Source of the DNA: Acidobacteriota bacterium
GTDB lineage: Bacteria; Acidobacteriota; Terriglobia; Terriglobales; Acidobacteriaceae
Assembly: GCA_021805025.1 (NCBI GenBank)
Contig: JAJZGF010000014.1
Span: forward strand, 1-41,883
Direction of reading: 5' to 3'
Length of the DNA: 41,883 nucleotides
Both the position numbers and the translations under genes were made by a program. The notes under the pieces are model-generated. The model had not been told where the DNA came from, searched no databases, and was given only the letters and a program-made list of their open reading frames with translations. Below are positions 8,818-18,145 of the stretch, in pieces. The stretch's first letter is position 1. The number at the start of each line of letters is the position of its first letter.

Positions 8818-9333
8818 TTGGATCAATCTCCGTGCGAGTGGCTCCGGCGGACGAACTTCGGCAAGGTGCTGGTGGCCATTCGGGACGGGGAAAGCCGCGT
8901 ACGTTTCCTGGGCTATAACGCCATGACCTACAAGACGATTGCGTTCGCTGTAGGCGGCGCCCTGGCAGGAATCGCGGGCGCGCTCTACATGCTGCATCTG
9001 GGCGATGTTTCCCCGGCCATGGTGGGCGTGATTCCTTCGATCGAAATGGTGGTAGCCGTTGCCGTAGGCGGTCGGGAAAGCCTGACGGGCGCAGTGCTGG
9101 GAACGCTGCTGGTGAACTTTGGCAAGGACTGGATCAGCAATGCCATCCCGCAGCTGTGGCTGTTCGTCATGGGAGCGCTGTTTGTGCTGGTGGTGACCGG
9201 CATGCGGGGTGGACTTGCCGGACTTCCGAAGATGCTGATGCGTGTCCTGCCGGAGCGGTTCACTAGCAAGGCAGCAGGTGGCAAGGCTGCGCTGGCAGTC
9301 GATGAACCTGCAGAAGCACGGGAGGCGGTGTGA
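8818..9333 (+). pseudogene. urtC: urtC 3' fragment: urea ABC transporter permease lacking its N-terminal half
   Basis: This frame encodes about 165 residues that match only the C-terminal part of UrtC, the LivM-type permease of the urea importer. The recognisable text starts near CEWLRRTNFGKVLVAIRD and continues through ESRVRFLGYN, GIAGALYM, VAVGGRESLTGAVLGTLLVN and LWLFVMGALFVLV. UrtC is normally about 350-380 residues with eight or more membrane helices, so roughly half is missing. The frame upstream of about 8830 is not UrtC-like and runs into the hsdM leader. The apparent start is a TTG at 8818 with no convincing ribosome binding site. Frame and stop are intact otherwise, and urtD follows closely. 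I read it as a truncated remnant at the junction with the restriction block. Confidence 0.85.
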
Positions 9334-9349
9334 GCGCATGGGAGAAGGC

Positions 9350-10114
9350 ATGATGGAACCACTGCTTGAGGTCAGAAACCTGACGGTGAATTTTGACGGA
9401 TTCAAAGCGCTGGATGGCATGAACCTTCGCCTGATGCCGTCGTCGGTGCGTGTTCTGATCGGGCCAAATGGTGCGGGCAAGTCCACGCTCTGCGATGCCA
9501 TCATCGGACGGGTGCGCGCAACCTCCGGCTCTGTGATCTTCCAGGGCAAGGAGATCACGGCTCTGCCGGAGTACGAAATTGTACGCCGCGGAATCTGCCG
9601 CAAGTTTCAAACTCCGGGCGTGCTGGAAAACCTGACCGTAGGAGAGAATCTTGCACTCTCGGCGCGCCGCCATCGCGAGTGCTGGCGGTCGTTTGGATGG
9701 TCCCTGAGCGGCGAAGCCAGGATGCGGGCAGAAGAGACGCTGGAGCTGATTGGGCTGCAGGAAAAGCGCAATCAGCTGGCGGGCGAGCTTTCCCATGGGC
9801 AGAAGCAGTGGCTGGAGATTGGCATGGTGGTTGCTTCTGACGCGGATCTGCTGCTGCTGGATGAGCCGGCGGCCGGCATGTCGCACGGCGAGTCCACGCA
9901 GACTGCGGAACTGATTCGTCGACTTTCGCTGCGGCACAGCTTCCTCGTGATTGATCACGACATGACCTTTGTGGCACAGCTGGATGCGCCGGTCAGCGTG
10001 ATGCATATGGGACGGATGCTCACGGAAGGAACGCTGGAGGAGGTTCGCAAGGATCCTCAGGTTGCGGCCGTCTATCTGGGCAGAATCAAGGAGGTGACGG
10101 ATGCTTGCGCTTGA
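9350..10114 (+). CDS. urtD: Urea ABC transporter ATP-binding protein UrtD
   Basis: This 254-residue ATPase is one of two that power the urea importer UrtABCDE. It shows Walker A GPNGAGKST, the UrtD-type signature ELSHGQKQWLEIG, Walker B LLLLDEP followed by AAGMS, and the switch histidine in FLVIDHDM. GEVLENLTVGENL-type spacing marks the LivG/UrtD group. Of the ATGs at 9338, 9350 and 9353, I take 9350, which has GGAG 5 bases upstream. It lies 16 bases after the urtC fragment and overlaps urtE by 14 bases. Because the permease upstream is truncated, this protein may have no partner unless urtABC exists elsewhere. Confidence 0.92.
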   Translation: MMEPLLEVRNLTVNFDGFKALDGMNLRLMPSSVRVLIGPNGAGKSTLCDAIIGRVRATSGSVIFQGKEITALPEYEIVRRGICRKFQTPGVLENLTVGENLALSARRHRECWRSFGWSLSGEARMRAEETLELIGLQEKRNQLAGELSHGQKQWLEIGMVVASDADLLLLDEPAAGMSHGESTQTAELIRRLSLRHSFLVIDHDMTFVAQLDAPVSVMHMGRMLTEGTLEEVRKDPQVAAVYLGRIKEVTDACA

Positions 10115-10808
10115 GGGTGTGTGTGCCGGGTACGGCCAGAGCCGTGTGCTGGAAGCGGTGGGAGTGACCGTAGGAGAGGGCGAGGCGGTGACGTTGCTGG
10201 GGCGCAATGGCGTGGGCAAGACCACGCTGCTCCGGACTCTGGTAGGACTGCATCCCGCCGAGCAGGGGATCATCACGTTTTGCGGAGAAGACATCACTGA
10301 TCTTCCCGCCTACAAGCGTGCGCGGAAGGGAATTGGTTATGTTCCGCAGGGACGCGGTATTTTTCCTCATCTGACAGTGGAAGAGAATTTGCGCACCGGT
10401 TTCGCCAGTCTGATTGGCAGGGGCAAGGCACAGCAGGAAGAGATTCCAGGCTATATTTACGAGCTTTTTCCGCTTTTGACCCGCGTGGCTGCGCGCAAGG
10501 GCGGAGTGCTGAGCGGAGGAGAGCAGCAGCAACTGGCATTGGCACGCGCGCTGGTGGCGCAGCCCAAACTTCTGATTCTGGATGAACCGACCGAGGGCAT
10601 CCAACCCTCAATTGTGCAACAGATCGAAGAGGCGCTGCGCGAGATTCGCACACGGTTGAAAATTGCTATTCTTCTGGTGGAGCAATATCTCGACTTCGCA
10701 TGGTCCATCGCTGACCGGTTTTATGTGATGCGCGGTGGAAGGATGATTGACGAAGGCAACCCCCGGGAACGGGACCAGGGCAGCGTTATACACTGGCTCA
10801 ACGTTTAA
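10101..10808 (+). CDS. urtE: Urea ABC transporter ATP-binding protein UrtE
   Basis: This 235-residue protein is the second ATPase of the urea importer, LivF-like. It carries Walker A GRNGVGKTT, a Q-loop region ending YVPQGRGIFPHLTVEENL, the signature LSGGEQQQLALARAL, and Walker B LLILDEPTEGIQPS; the EGIQPS text is characteristic of UrtE. The switch histidine position reads LLVEQYLDFAW, as is usual for this group. The gene overlaps urtD by 14 bases and is followed 9 bases later by ureA, which ties transport and hydrolysis of urea into one transcript. Length and motifs are normal. Confidence 0.93.
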   Translation: MLALEGVCAGYGQSRVLEAVGVTVGEGEAVTLLGRNGVGKTTLLRTLVGLHPAEQGIITFCGEDITDLPAYKRARKGIGYVPQGRGIFPHLTVEENLRTGFASLIGRGKAQQEEIPGYIYELFPLLTRVAARKGGVLSGGEQQQLALARALVAQPKLLILDEPTEGIQPSIVQQIEEALREIRTRLKIAILLVEQYLDFAWSIADRFYVMRGGRMIDEGNPRERDQGSVIHWLNV

Positions 10809-10817
10809 GTAGGATCC

Positions 10818-11120
10818 ATGCACCTGACTCCACGAGAATCCGAGAAGCTACTGATTGCCATGGCTGCAGAACTGGCGCGCAGACGGCGCGCACGCGGGCT
10901 GAAGCTGAACTATCCGGAAGCGGTGGCGCTGATCAGTGCCGAGATTCTGGAACAGATACGTGACGGGCGCACCGTTTCCGAGCTGATGGACTTTGGAGCC
11001 ACCGTGCTGACGCGTGAAGATGTGATGGAAGGCGTGCCGGAGATGGTGAAGGAAGTGCAGATCGAGGGCACGTTTCCTGACGGTACCAAGCTGGTGACAG
11101 TTCACAATCCCATTCGATGA
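10818..11120 (+). CDS. ureA: Urease gamma subunit (UreA)
   Basis: This is the 100-residue small structural subunit of urease, which hydrolyses urea to ammonia and carbamate in the cytoplasm. It matches the gamma family over its full length: [13 protein letters not shown] at the start, [15 protein letters not shown], then [17 protein letters not shown] and the terminal VTVHNPIR. The length of 100 is typical. It begins the urease structural genes directly after urtE and is followed 23 bases later by ureB. Confidence 0.97.
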   Translation: MHLTPRESEKLLIAMAAELARRRRARGLKLNYPEAVALISAEILEQIRDGRTVSELMDFGATVLTREDVMEGVPEMVKEVQIEGTFPDGTKLVTVHNPIR

Positions 11121-11143
11121 AGAATGGCGAAGCGAGGTGAAGT

Positions 11144-11515
11144 GTGATTCCCGGAGAATATCTGCTTTCGGAAACTCCGATTCAAGCCAATACTGGTCGG
11201 CTGACCCGCGAGCTGGAAGTAGCCAATACTGCCGATCGACCGATCCAGGTAGGATCGCATTTTCATTTCTTCGAGGCCAACAAGGAACTTCGCTTCAACC
11301 GCTCCCTCGCCTTTGGCATGCGGCTGAATGTGCCTGCCGGTACTGCTGTACGTTTTGAACCGGGAGACAGCAAAATCGTTTCGCTGGTGGCCATCGGTGG
11401 GCAAGCGGCAGTGTTTGGTTGCAATGCGCTGACCAACGGGCCTGCTGGTGCCGAGCAACTGGAGGGTGCGCTGGAGTTGGCACGAAGCCAGGGATATTCC
11501 GGAGCAGACAGATGA
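11144..11515 (+). CDS. ureB: Urease beta subunit (UreB)
   Basis: This 123-residue beta subunit of urease begins with the family text IPGEYLL, here from a GTG start with GAGGTGA just upstream. Conserved blocks follow: [42 protein letters not shown] and the region around [10 protein letters not shown]. Its stop overlaps the ureC start by 4 bases (ATGA), so translation is coupled. No part appears missing. Confidence 0.96.
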   Translation: MIPGEYLLSETPIQANTGRLTRELEVANTADRPIQVGSHFHFFEANKELRFNRSLAFGMRLNVPAGTAVRFEPGDSKIVSLVAIGGQAAVFGCNALTNGPAGAEQLEGALELARSQGYSGADR

Positions 11516-13230
11516 GCCTGTCCATTTCGCGACGCCAGTACGCAGACCTCTACGGTCCCACGGTCGGGGATCGTGTCCGGCTTGCCGACACGGATCTGTT
11601 CCTCGAGATTGAACGCGACCTGACCACGCCGGGCGATGAAGCCAAGTTCGGTGGCGGCAAGGTGCTGCGCGATGGAATGGGGCAGTCGGCACGGGCAACT
11701 TCCAGTGAGGGAGCGCTGGATGTGGTCATCACGAATGCGATGATTGTGGACCATTGGGGCATCGTGAAGGCGGACATCGGGATTCGCGGTGGACGCATTG
11801 TGGCTGTAGGCAAGGCCGGAAATCCGGACATCATGGATGGCGTAACGCCAGGTATGGTGGTGGGCGCTGGAACGGAAGTAATTGCCGGAGAAGGCAAGAT
11901 TGTTACGGCCGGCGGCATTGACTCCCATGTTCATTTCATCTGTCCACAACTGGTGTGGGCGGCCTTGTCCGGGGGGCTGACCACGCTGCTGGGTGGGGGC
12001 ACGGGCCCGGCGGCTGGATCGAATGCCACCACGTGCACGCCCGGCCCATGGAATATGGATCGGATGCTGCAGGCAGCCGATGCTTTCCCGGTGAATCTGG
12101 GCTTTCTGGGCAAGGGCAATGCCTCATTCCCCGAGCCGCTTCGAGAGCAGATTGAGCGTGGGGCGATTGGGCTGAAGCTGCACGAGGATTGGGGGAGCAC
12201 TCCGGCTGCCATCGACTGCGCACTTGCAGTTGCGGAGGAGTACGACGTTCAGATTGCCATCCATACCGATACCTTGAATGAAGCAGGGTTTGTGCAGGAT
12301 TCGATTCGGGCATTCAAGGGGCGAACGATTCACACGTATCACACGGAGGGTGCCGGCGGCGGACACGCGCCCGATATCATTCGCGTGTGTGGCGAGCCGA
12401 ACTGCCTGCCCTCCTCCACGAACCCCACGATGCCGTTCACGATCAACACGCTGGATGAGCATCTGGACATGCTGATGGTTTGCCATCACCTGAACCCATC
12501 CATTCCGGAGGATCTGGCCTTTGCCGAGTCGCGGATTCGAGCGGAAACCATTGCCGCCGAGGATGTGCTGCATGATCTGGGAGCCATCAGCATGATGTCA
12601 TCCGACGCGCAGGCGATGGGCCGCATCGGCGAGGTGGTGCTGCGTACATGGCAAACGGCTGACAAGATGAAACGGCAGCGAGGACCGCTACCAGGAGAAA
12701 AATCCGGTAGCGACAATCTGCGCATCCGCCGCTATGTCGCCAAGTACACCATCAACCCGGCGATTGCGCACGGCATTTCGCATGAGGTGGGTTCCATTGA
12801 GCCAGGCAAGCTGGCGGATCTGGTGGTTTGGTCGCCGGCTTTTTTTGGTGTCAAGCCGGAGATGGTGGTCAAGGGCGGCATGATTGCATGGTCCGTGATG
12901 GGCGACGCGAACGCGTCGATTCCCACGCCGCAACCGGTGATCTATCGACCGATGTTTGGTGCCTACGCTGGCGCCATGCACGCAACCAGCCTTACGTTTG
13001 TCTCTCAGGCAGCGATGACCGCAGGCATTCCCGCGCTGCTGGGGCTGAAGAAACAGACATCCGCAGTGCGCCACTGCCGCAATCTGAGCAAGCGCGACAT
13101 GATCCTCAACGATACTTTGCCACGCATGGATATTGATCCGGAAACCTATGAGGTGCGCGCCGATGGCGAGCTGCTTCGCTGTGATCCGGTATCCGTTCTG
13201 CCGATGGCGCAGCGCTACTTTTTATTCTGA
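11512..13230 (+). CDS. ureC: Urease alpha subunit (UreC), catalytic
   Basis: This 572-residue catalytic subunit holds the dinickel centre. All known ligands are present with a uniform offset of about five from the Klebsiella numbering: H139 and H141 in [10 protein letters not shown], the carbamylated lysine K222 in [10 protein letters not shown]251 in AIHTDT, H277 in [12 protein letters not shown], the flap C324-H325 pair in MVCHHLNPS, and D365 in [12 protein letters not shown] take the ATG at 11512, which overlaps ureB by 4 bases; the open frame back to 11419 runs through ureB. The enzyme should be active if nickel and the UreDEFG chaperones are available, all of which are encoded downstream. 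Confidence 0.98.
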   Translation: MSLSISRRQYADLYGPTVGDRVRLADTDLFLEIERDLTTPGDEAKFGGGKVLRDGMGQSARATSSEGALDVVITNAMIVDHWGIVKADIGIRGGRIVAVGKAGNPDIMDGVTPGMVVGAGTEVIAGEGKIVTAGGIDSHVHFICPQLVWAALSGGLTTLLGGGTGPAAGSNATTCTPGPWNMDRMLQAADAFPVNLGFLGKGNASFPEPLREQIERGAIGLKLHEDWGSTPAAIDCALAVAEEYDVQIAIHTDTLNEAGFVQDSIRAFKGRTIHTYHTEGAGGGHAPDIIRVCGEPNCLPSSTNPTMPFTINTLDEHLDMLMVCHHLNPSIPEDLAFAESRIRAETIAAEDVLHDLGAISMMSSDAQAMGRIGEVVLRTWQTADKMKRQRGPLPGEKSGSDNLRIRRYVAKYTINPAIAHGISHEVGSIEPGKLADLVVWSPAFFGVKPEMVVKGGMIAWSVMGDANASIPTPQPVIYRPMFGAYAGAMHATSLTFVSQAAMTAGIPALLGLKKQTSAVRHCRNLSKRDMILNDTLPRMDIDPETYEVRADGELLRCDPVSVLPMAQRYFLF

Positions 13231-13250
13231 ACACGATCCGGATCCACACG

Positions 13251-13703
13251 ATGCAAACGATTCCCATCCAATCCCTGATTGCACACACGCATGCTGCCGA
13301 TCTGCAGGGCCGCGAGTGCGACGTATTGACCCTGACCTCCGAGCAGCGCCGCTGGGTGCGCGGACTGTTTGTGACAGCCAACGGCCGTGAAGTGGCTCTG
13401 TCGCTTCCCACGGGAACGGTATTACAGCCGGAGCAGATTCTGTGGGTGGAGGACGGCTGGTATCTGCAGGTGAAAGCTGCTCCCGAGCCGGTGCTGCGCA
13501 TTGCGCCATCCGACGGCAAGCATGCCGTGCGCATTGCGTTTGAAGTGGGCAACCGGCACTTTCCACTCGCCATTGACGGCGATACTTTGCTCGTTCCGGA
13601 TGATCCTGCGATGGTCCAGTTGTTCGATCGCCTGGGAGTGGTTTGGGAGCGGACAAGTGCTGTATTTCAGCCTGTGGGGCAGGCGCATCGCCATGCCCAC
13701 TAA
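13251..13703 (+). CDS. ureE: Urease accessory nickel metallochaperone UreE
   Basis: This 150-residue protein delivers nickel to the urease maturation complex. The C-terminal domain has the conserved GNRHFPL segment containing the dimer-interface histidine, followed by LVPDDPAMVQLFDRLG. The tail is short with only a few histidines (AHRHAH), not the long polyhistidine tail of the Klebsiella protein, so nickel storage capacity is probably small. It sits 20 bases after ureC and overlaps ureF by 11 bases. Confidence 0.92.
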   Translation: MQTIPIQSLIAHTHAADLQGRECDVLTLTSEQRRWVRGLFVTANGREVALSLPTGTVLQPEQILWVEDGWYLQVKAAPEPVLRIAPSDGKHAVRIAFEVGNRHFPLAIDGDTLLVPDDPAMVQLFDRLGVVWERTSAVFQPVGQAHRHAH

Positions 13704-14382
13704 ACCATGGACTTCGCTGCTGCAATTCAGCGATGGGCTGTTTCCCGCCGGCGCGTATGCGCATTCCTTTGGGTTGGAGTGGTACGTGCAGGCAGGTATT
13801 GTGAGCGATGCAGCAAGCCTGGAGGCGCTGCTGCGGAGCTATCTGGAGGCCAGCGTTGCGCCCACCGATGCCAGGACACTGCTGCGTGTCTGGACGGCGG
13901 CAACGGAGGAAGACATGGACCGCTGCCTGCGCCTGGATGCAATGGTGGATGCGCTGAAGCCAGCCGAAGAGTTACGGAATGCCAGCCGACAGATGGGGCG
14001 ACAAACCCTGCGGACTGCCAACACGATTCTCGACCATCCACTGGTCCGCAACTTCTATGGCAAGGTGGAAGAATGCCAGACTCCGGGCCACCATCCGGTG
14101 GCGATGGGTCTGGTTGGCGCTGCGCTTGCCTGGGAGACGAAGGAGATGATCTCTGCCTATCTGTATAGCTCCAGCGCGGCGCTGGTGAATGCAGCCTTGC
14201 GGCTGTTCCCATTGGGGCAGCTTGCCGGGCAGCGGATTCTATGGAATCTGCAGCCACTCTTTGAGCATCTCTCTGCGGATCTAATGGAAAACTGCGAGGA
14301 AGAACTCTGGAGCTTTACTCCGGCCCTGGAGATTGCTGCGATGCGTCACTCTACACTGGATGCGAGGTTATTTCGATCATGA
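13693..14382 (+). CDS. ureF: Urease accessory protein UreF
   Basis: UreF (229 residues) acts in the UreD-UreF-UreG activation complex. Family text is visible: [21 protein letters not shown] at the N-terminus, [20 protein letters not shown] in the centre and [16 protein letters not shown] near the C-terminus. The start at 13693 overlaps ureE; a longer frame back to 13501 is only the shadow of ureE. It overlaps ureG by 4 bases. Confidence 0.94.
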   Translation: MPTKPWTSLLQFSDGLFPAGAYAHSFGLEWYVQAGIVSDAASLEALLRSYLEASVAPTDARTLLRVWTAATEEDMDRCLRLDAMVDALKPAEELRNASRQMGRQTLRTANTILDHPLVRNFYGKVEECQTPGHHPVAMGLVGAALAWETKEMISAYLYSSSAALVNAALRLFPLGQLAGQRILWNLQPLFEHLSADLMENCEEELWSFTPALEIAAMRHSTLDARLFRS

Positions 14383-14990
14383 GTTCCCAACCCTTACGAA
14401 TCGGTATCGGCGGGCCTGTCGGCTCGGGCAAAACGGCGCTGGTGGAAACGCTCTGCCGACGCATGCGTGATACCTACGAGATTGCTGTGATCACCAATGA
14501 CATCTACACGCGCGAGGATGCGGAGTTCCTCACGCGCCGGGGTGCGCTTGCCGCAGATCGTATCCTCGGCGTGGAAACCGGGGGCTGCCCGCATACGGCC
14601 ATTCGCGAGGATGTTTCGGTCAATCTGGAGGCCGTCAACATTCTGACCCGTCGATTTCCGCAGATGCAGATTCTTCTAATCGAAAGCGGCGGAGATAATC
14701 TGGCAGCCACATTCAGCCCGGAGCTGGTGGACGCAATGATCTATGTCATCGACGTGGCGGAAGGGGAAAAGATTCCGCGCAAGGGAGGCCCGGGAATCAC
14801 TTCTTCGGGACTCCTGGTCATCAACAAGATTGATCTGGCGCCCTACGTGGGTGCGGACCTTGCAGTGATGGACAGAGATGCGAAGCGGGTTCGCGGCGAG
14901 CGGCCTTTTGTCTTTACCAACCTCAAGGACGGAACCGGTGTCGAAAGCGTTCTTGAGTGGATCAAGCGCGGATTGCTCTTTGAATCTTAA
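14379..14990 (+). CDS. ureG: Urease accessory GTPase UreG
   Basis: This 203-residue SIMIBI GTPase couples GTP hydrolysis to nickel insertion. It shows the P-loop [10 protein letters not shown], the nickel-binding CPH motif in [11 protein letters not shown], the Walker B-like [18 protein letters not shown] and the [13 protein letters not shown] guanine-specificity motif. Length is typical. It starts inside the ureF stop (ATGA overlap), and the ureD reading frame begins before its own stop. Confidence 0.97.
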   Translation: MSSQPLRIGIGGPVGSGKTALVETLCRRMRDTYEIAVITNDIYTREDAEFLTRRGALAADRILGVETGGCPHTAIREDVSVNLEAVNILTRRFPQMQILLIESGGDNLAATFSPELVDAMIYVIDVAEGEKIPRKGGPGITSSGLLVINKIDLAPYVGADLAVMDRDAKRVRGERPFVFTNLKDGTGVESVLEWIKRGLLFES

Positions 14991-15816
14991 TCGCATCGGG
15001 CGTGACGGCAGGCTGATGCTTCGCTTTGCGCGGCGCGGTACGCGCACGGATCTGGTGCGGTCCGGTTTTACCCTGCCGCTGCAGGTGCTCGCTCCGCTGG
15101 CCATGGAAGACGGATCCTCGTACCTGTCCCTGCTGAATCCCACGGGCGGGATTCTGGGCGGCGATCGCTTGAGTACGGAGATCGTGCTCGAACCAGGTGC
15201 GCATGCCTGCCTGACCACGCCGTCGGCAACGCGGGTCTATCGCACAGACGATCTGCCTGCAATGCAGGAGACGGTGGTGCGCGTTGGGGAAGGTGCAACG
15301 CTTGAGTATTTTCCAGATCATCTGATTCCCCATCCTGGCTCAGCGTTGCATCAGTCGCTGCGTCTGGAAATGGCGACCGGCAGCCGTGTTTTCTATTGGG
15401 AGGCAATGGCCTGCGGCCGCGTAGCGCGCGAGGAACGCTGGCAGTTTCGCGAAGTCGTCTCCAATATCGAGGCACTGGTTCATGACAAACCTGTGTGGCT
15501 CAGCCGGACAAGGATGGCTCCTGCCGTACTGTCTCCGGAGCGACTGGGAATTGCGGAAGCCTATGCGTACAGTGGATCGCTGGCTGTCTTCGCAGATGGG
15601 TTTTCGCAATGGCCGCAGTGGATGACAGAGATGCAGCGAATCCTGGAAGACTATCCTGACGTGAATGGTGGGGTCAGCAGGCTGGCGGGGGATGCAGGGC
15701 TGGTTCGCCTGCTGGCGGGGTCTGCCATCGTCCTGAACCATCTCTGTACGTTGTTATGGACGGCCAGCCGTGCCCTGGTGCTGAATCTGCCCGCATTCGA
15801 ATCCAGAAAGTACTGA
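14980..15816 (+). CDS. ureD: Urease accessory protein UreD (UreH)
   Basis: This is the scaffold protein that binds urease apoprotein, here about 278 residues. UreD-type text includes [66 protein letters not shown] and YWEAMACGR. The start is uncertain: I take a TTG at 14980 that overlaps ureG by 11 bases, and the first ATG that keeps the conserved domain is at 15016. It is last in the cluster, whereas many bacteria place ureD first. The 213 bases to the convergent ATPase gene hold no strong terminator, only short imperfect hairpins. Confidence 0.88.
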   Translation: MNLNRIGRDGRLMLRFARRGTRTDLVRSGFTLPLQVLAPLAMEDGSSYLSLLNPTGGILGGDRLSTEIVLEPGAHACLTTPSATRVYRTDDLPAMQETVVRVGEGATLEYFPDHLIPHPGSALHQSLRLEMATGSRVFYWEAMACGRVAREERWQFREVVSNIEALVHDKPVWLSRTRMAPAVLSPERLGIAEAYAYSGSLAVFADGFSQWPQWMTEMQRILEDYPDVNGGVSRLAGDAGLVRLLAGSAIVLNHLCTLLWTASRALVLNLPAFESRKY

Positions 15817-16029
15817 ATCTGCAGAGTACACACATATCTGCTACGTACAGAAGCCTTTTCGTATAGCCCGTGCTTCCAGTGCAGGAACACTGAATGCGGA
15901 GTGCCCCTGCAGATCTGTTTAGCCTGATCCCAGTTTCCGCACCGAAACGAATGCGAGTTCCGGATTCTGCAGGGTACGGCAGTCTGTCGTCTCCGAAGAG
16001 AGGAGCAGTCATCCACGCGGTGGGTTGGT

Positions 16030-17988
16030 TCAACGCAGGTCCTGCAGTTGCTTGCCGGGAATGGATGCACGGAGCGCGTTCAGTACGGCCAGCAGATCGA
16101 TAAGTTCCTGGCCCAGGGCTCCGGCTGCAGGCGGGAGCAGGCCAAGGGTGGCAAGAATCATGCCGAGGACGCTGAGAACCATGCCCCCGATGGCACTTTG
16201 CAGGGCAATGCGGCGCATGCGCATGCCGATGTGAAGGAGGGTGTCGACGCGGTCCAGGCTTGCTTCCAGGATGACGGCATCGGCAGCTTCGGCGGTGATG
16301 TCACTGTGCTGACCAAAGGCGATGCCCACGGTAGCCGCCAGCATGGCAGGAGCATCATTGATGCCGTCGCCGAGGAAAAGCGTAGGGGACTTCGCTGTCT
16401 GTTCCTGCACGATCTGCAGCTTCTGCTCCGGGGTCAGACTGGCGCGCATCTCGTGGATGCCGACGATTTCCGCCAGGTGGCGAACTTCTTGATCTCGATC
16501 GCCGGAAAGCAGGATGATGGATGCCACCTGGTGCCTGGGCTTGAGGTGCGCAATGAAGGATTTGCTTTCCGAGCGGGGACGATCGTGGAAGCGGATGAGG
16601 CCGAAGAGTTGACCGTCAACGAGGACGATGCACTCCATACCAGAGTCGGACGATGGCAGCGCGGCAACCAGATCTGCTGGCAGACGGCTTCTTCCCGTGA
16701 CCAGAACGCTTCTGCCGCTCACCTGCCCTGTTAGTCCCTGGCCGGGATGTTCGCGGATGGTCTCAGCGGCAGGCAGCTGCAGATGGCTCTCCTGGGCGGC
16801 ATGCAGAATGGCGCTGGCAAGCGGGTGCTTGGAATATTGTTCGAGGCTGGCGCAGACGCGGAGAACTTCGTCGGTGGAAGCGCCGGAGAAGGGAAGGACC
16901 TCGGTGACGATGGGCTCGCCGTGCGTAAGGGTTCCCGTCTTGTCGAAGAACATGGTGTGAATTTTGCCAAGCTGTTCCAGGGCGGCGGGCTTTTTGATGA
17001 CGATGCCATGCTTGGCGGCAAGCGAGATGGAGCCGATAATCGCGATGGGGATTGCCAGCAGCAGCGGGCATGGAGTGGCGATGACGAGTACGGCAAGAAA
17101 CCGTTCGGGATTCCCGCTGAGGAGCCAGCCGACAACCGCAACCAGAACTGCCATGGGGGTGTAAAAGGCACCCAGACGGTCGGCGAGTCGGCGGATGGCG
17201 GGTGGGTTCTGCTCCGCCTTCTGCATCACCTGCATGATGCGTGCGTAGCGGGAGTCAATGGCAAGCTTGTCGGCGCGGATGGTCAGCGCGTCATCCTCGT
17301 TCAAGGCGCCGGAGATGACCTGGGATCCGGATGTCTTGCGGATGCGAAAGGGTTCCCCGGTCAGGAAGGACTCATCCATCGTACCGGTGCCGGCCTCAAC
17401 CGTTCCGTCAACGGGACAGATCTCATGCGGAAAGACGATGAGTCGATCGCCGATGCGAATGTCGGCGACGGAGATGGAGACGGTGCTGTTGCCATCGATC
17501 CTGTGTGCCATGCTGGGCATTCGGCGGGCAAGGGCACGGAGTACAGACGAAGCGCGTCGAGTCGCGTATTCCTCCAGAGTCTGGCCGCCGGTGAGCATGA
17601 GGATGATGATGGTGGCAACCAGCAGTTCCTGCATCAGCACGGCAGTGACAATGGAAAGACCGGCCAGAAAGTCTGCGCCGAACTGACGCTTCCATATCTG
17701 GAGCAACAGCGTGGAAAGCAAGGGGAGGCCACCGGCAAGGATGCCCACCCAGAGCGGAATAGAAGCTGTTCGCGCATCGACGTGCAGCAGAAATCGCAAC
17801 AGCAGATGCAGCAGTATGACGACAAAGGCAAGCAGAGCGGAGTATCGGGTCCAGCCACTGCGGATCGCTTCCCATGGGTGTTCGCGGGCAGGAATCTCCG
17901 GAACCGGCTGTGCGGGCAGCTGCGGAGGGTTTGGCCTGTCTCCGGCGTTCTGATCGGAGATGGAGTGGAGCGGCAAAGTATCTAGCAC
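16030..17988 (-). CDS. P1B-type metal-transporting ATPase with a TPC motif
   Basis: This 652-residue membrane pump belongs to the heavy-metal P-type ATPases. The sequence shows the actuator TGEP, the phosphorylation site D349 in DKTGTLT, the SKHPLA motif of the nucleotide domain and the hinge GDGINDAPA. About eight membrane helices are visible. There is no N-terminal CxxC metal-binding domain. The ion-selectivity helix reads ATPCPLLLA, with Cys307, rather than CPC (Cu) or SPC (Co/Zn); TPC marks the P1B-5 group, which in known members has been linked to nickel and iron export. The GTG at 17986-17988 is chosen because GGAG lies 4 bases before it; the frame extends upstream without a start that fits. 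It converges on ureD. Substrate is inferred. Confidence 0.85.
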   Translation of the reverse strand: MLDTLPLHSISDQNAGDRPNPPQLPAQPVPEIPAREHPWEAIRSGWTRYSALLAFVVILLHLLLRFLLHVDARTASIPLWVGILAGGLPLLSTLLLQIWKRQFGADFLAGLSIVTAVLMQELLVATIIILMLTGGQTLEEYATRRASSVLRALARRMPSMAHRIDGNSTVSISVADIRIGDRLIVFPHEICPVDGTVEAGTGTMDESFLTGEPFRIRKTSGSQVISGALNEDDALTIRADKLAIDSRYARIMQVMQKAEQNPPAIRRLADRLGAFYTPMAVLVAVVGWLLSGNPERFLAVLVIATPCPLLLAIPIAIIGSISLAAKHGIVIKKPAALEQLGKIHTMFFDKTGTLTHGEPIVTEVLPFSGASTDEVLRVCASLEQYSKHPLASAILHAAQESHLQLPAAETIREHPGQGLTGQVSGRSVLVTGRSRLPADLVAALPSSDSGMECIVLVDGQLFGLIRFHDRPRSESKSFIAHLKPRHQVASIILLSGDRDQEVRHLAEIVGIHEMRASLTPEQKLQIVQEQTAKSPTLFLGDGINDAPAMLAATVGIAFGQHSDITAEAADAVILEASLDRVDTLLHIGMRMRRIALQSAIGGMVLSVLGMILATLGLLPPAAGALGQELIDLLAVLNALRASIPGKQLQDLR

Positions 17989-18085
17989 TCTACTCCAATT
18001 CGATCTCCGATACCAGACGGCGTTTCCGGAACAGATGGTTTCTGCTGGCGTGGGTGGGGATGTACAAAGAGTCGCAGCGACCTGA

Positions 18086-18122
18086 CAACAGAGGCCTGCC
18101 AGGGGATGGCAGGCCTCTGTTG
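18086..18122 (-). terminator. 16-bp perfect hairpin after the esterase gene
   Basis: CAACAGAGGCCTGCCA (18086-18101) and its exact complement (18107-18122) enclose a 5-base loop. It lies 24 bases beyond the esterase stop on the minus strand and upstream of the ATPase. No T-run follows on either strand, so it may act as an RNA stabiliser or a weak terminator. Confidence 0.7.
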
Positions 18123-18145
18123 AGTTGAGCGTGCGTGGCTTCGGT

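Noticed and set aside
14878..14979. Upstream ATG start for ureD at 14878
   Set aside because: It would overlap ureG by more than 100 bases and adds residues that do not match UreD.
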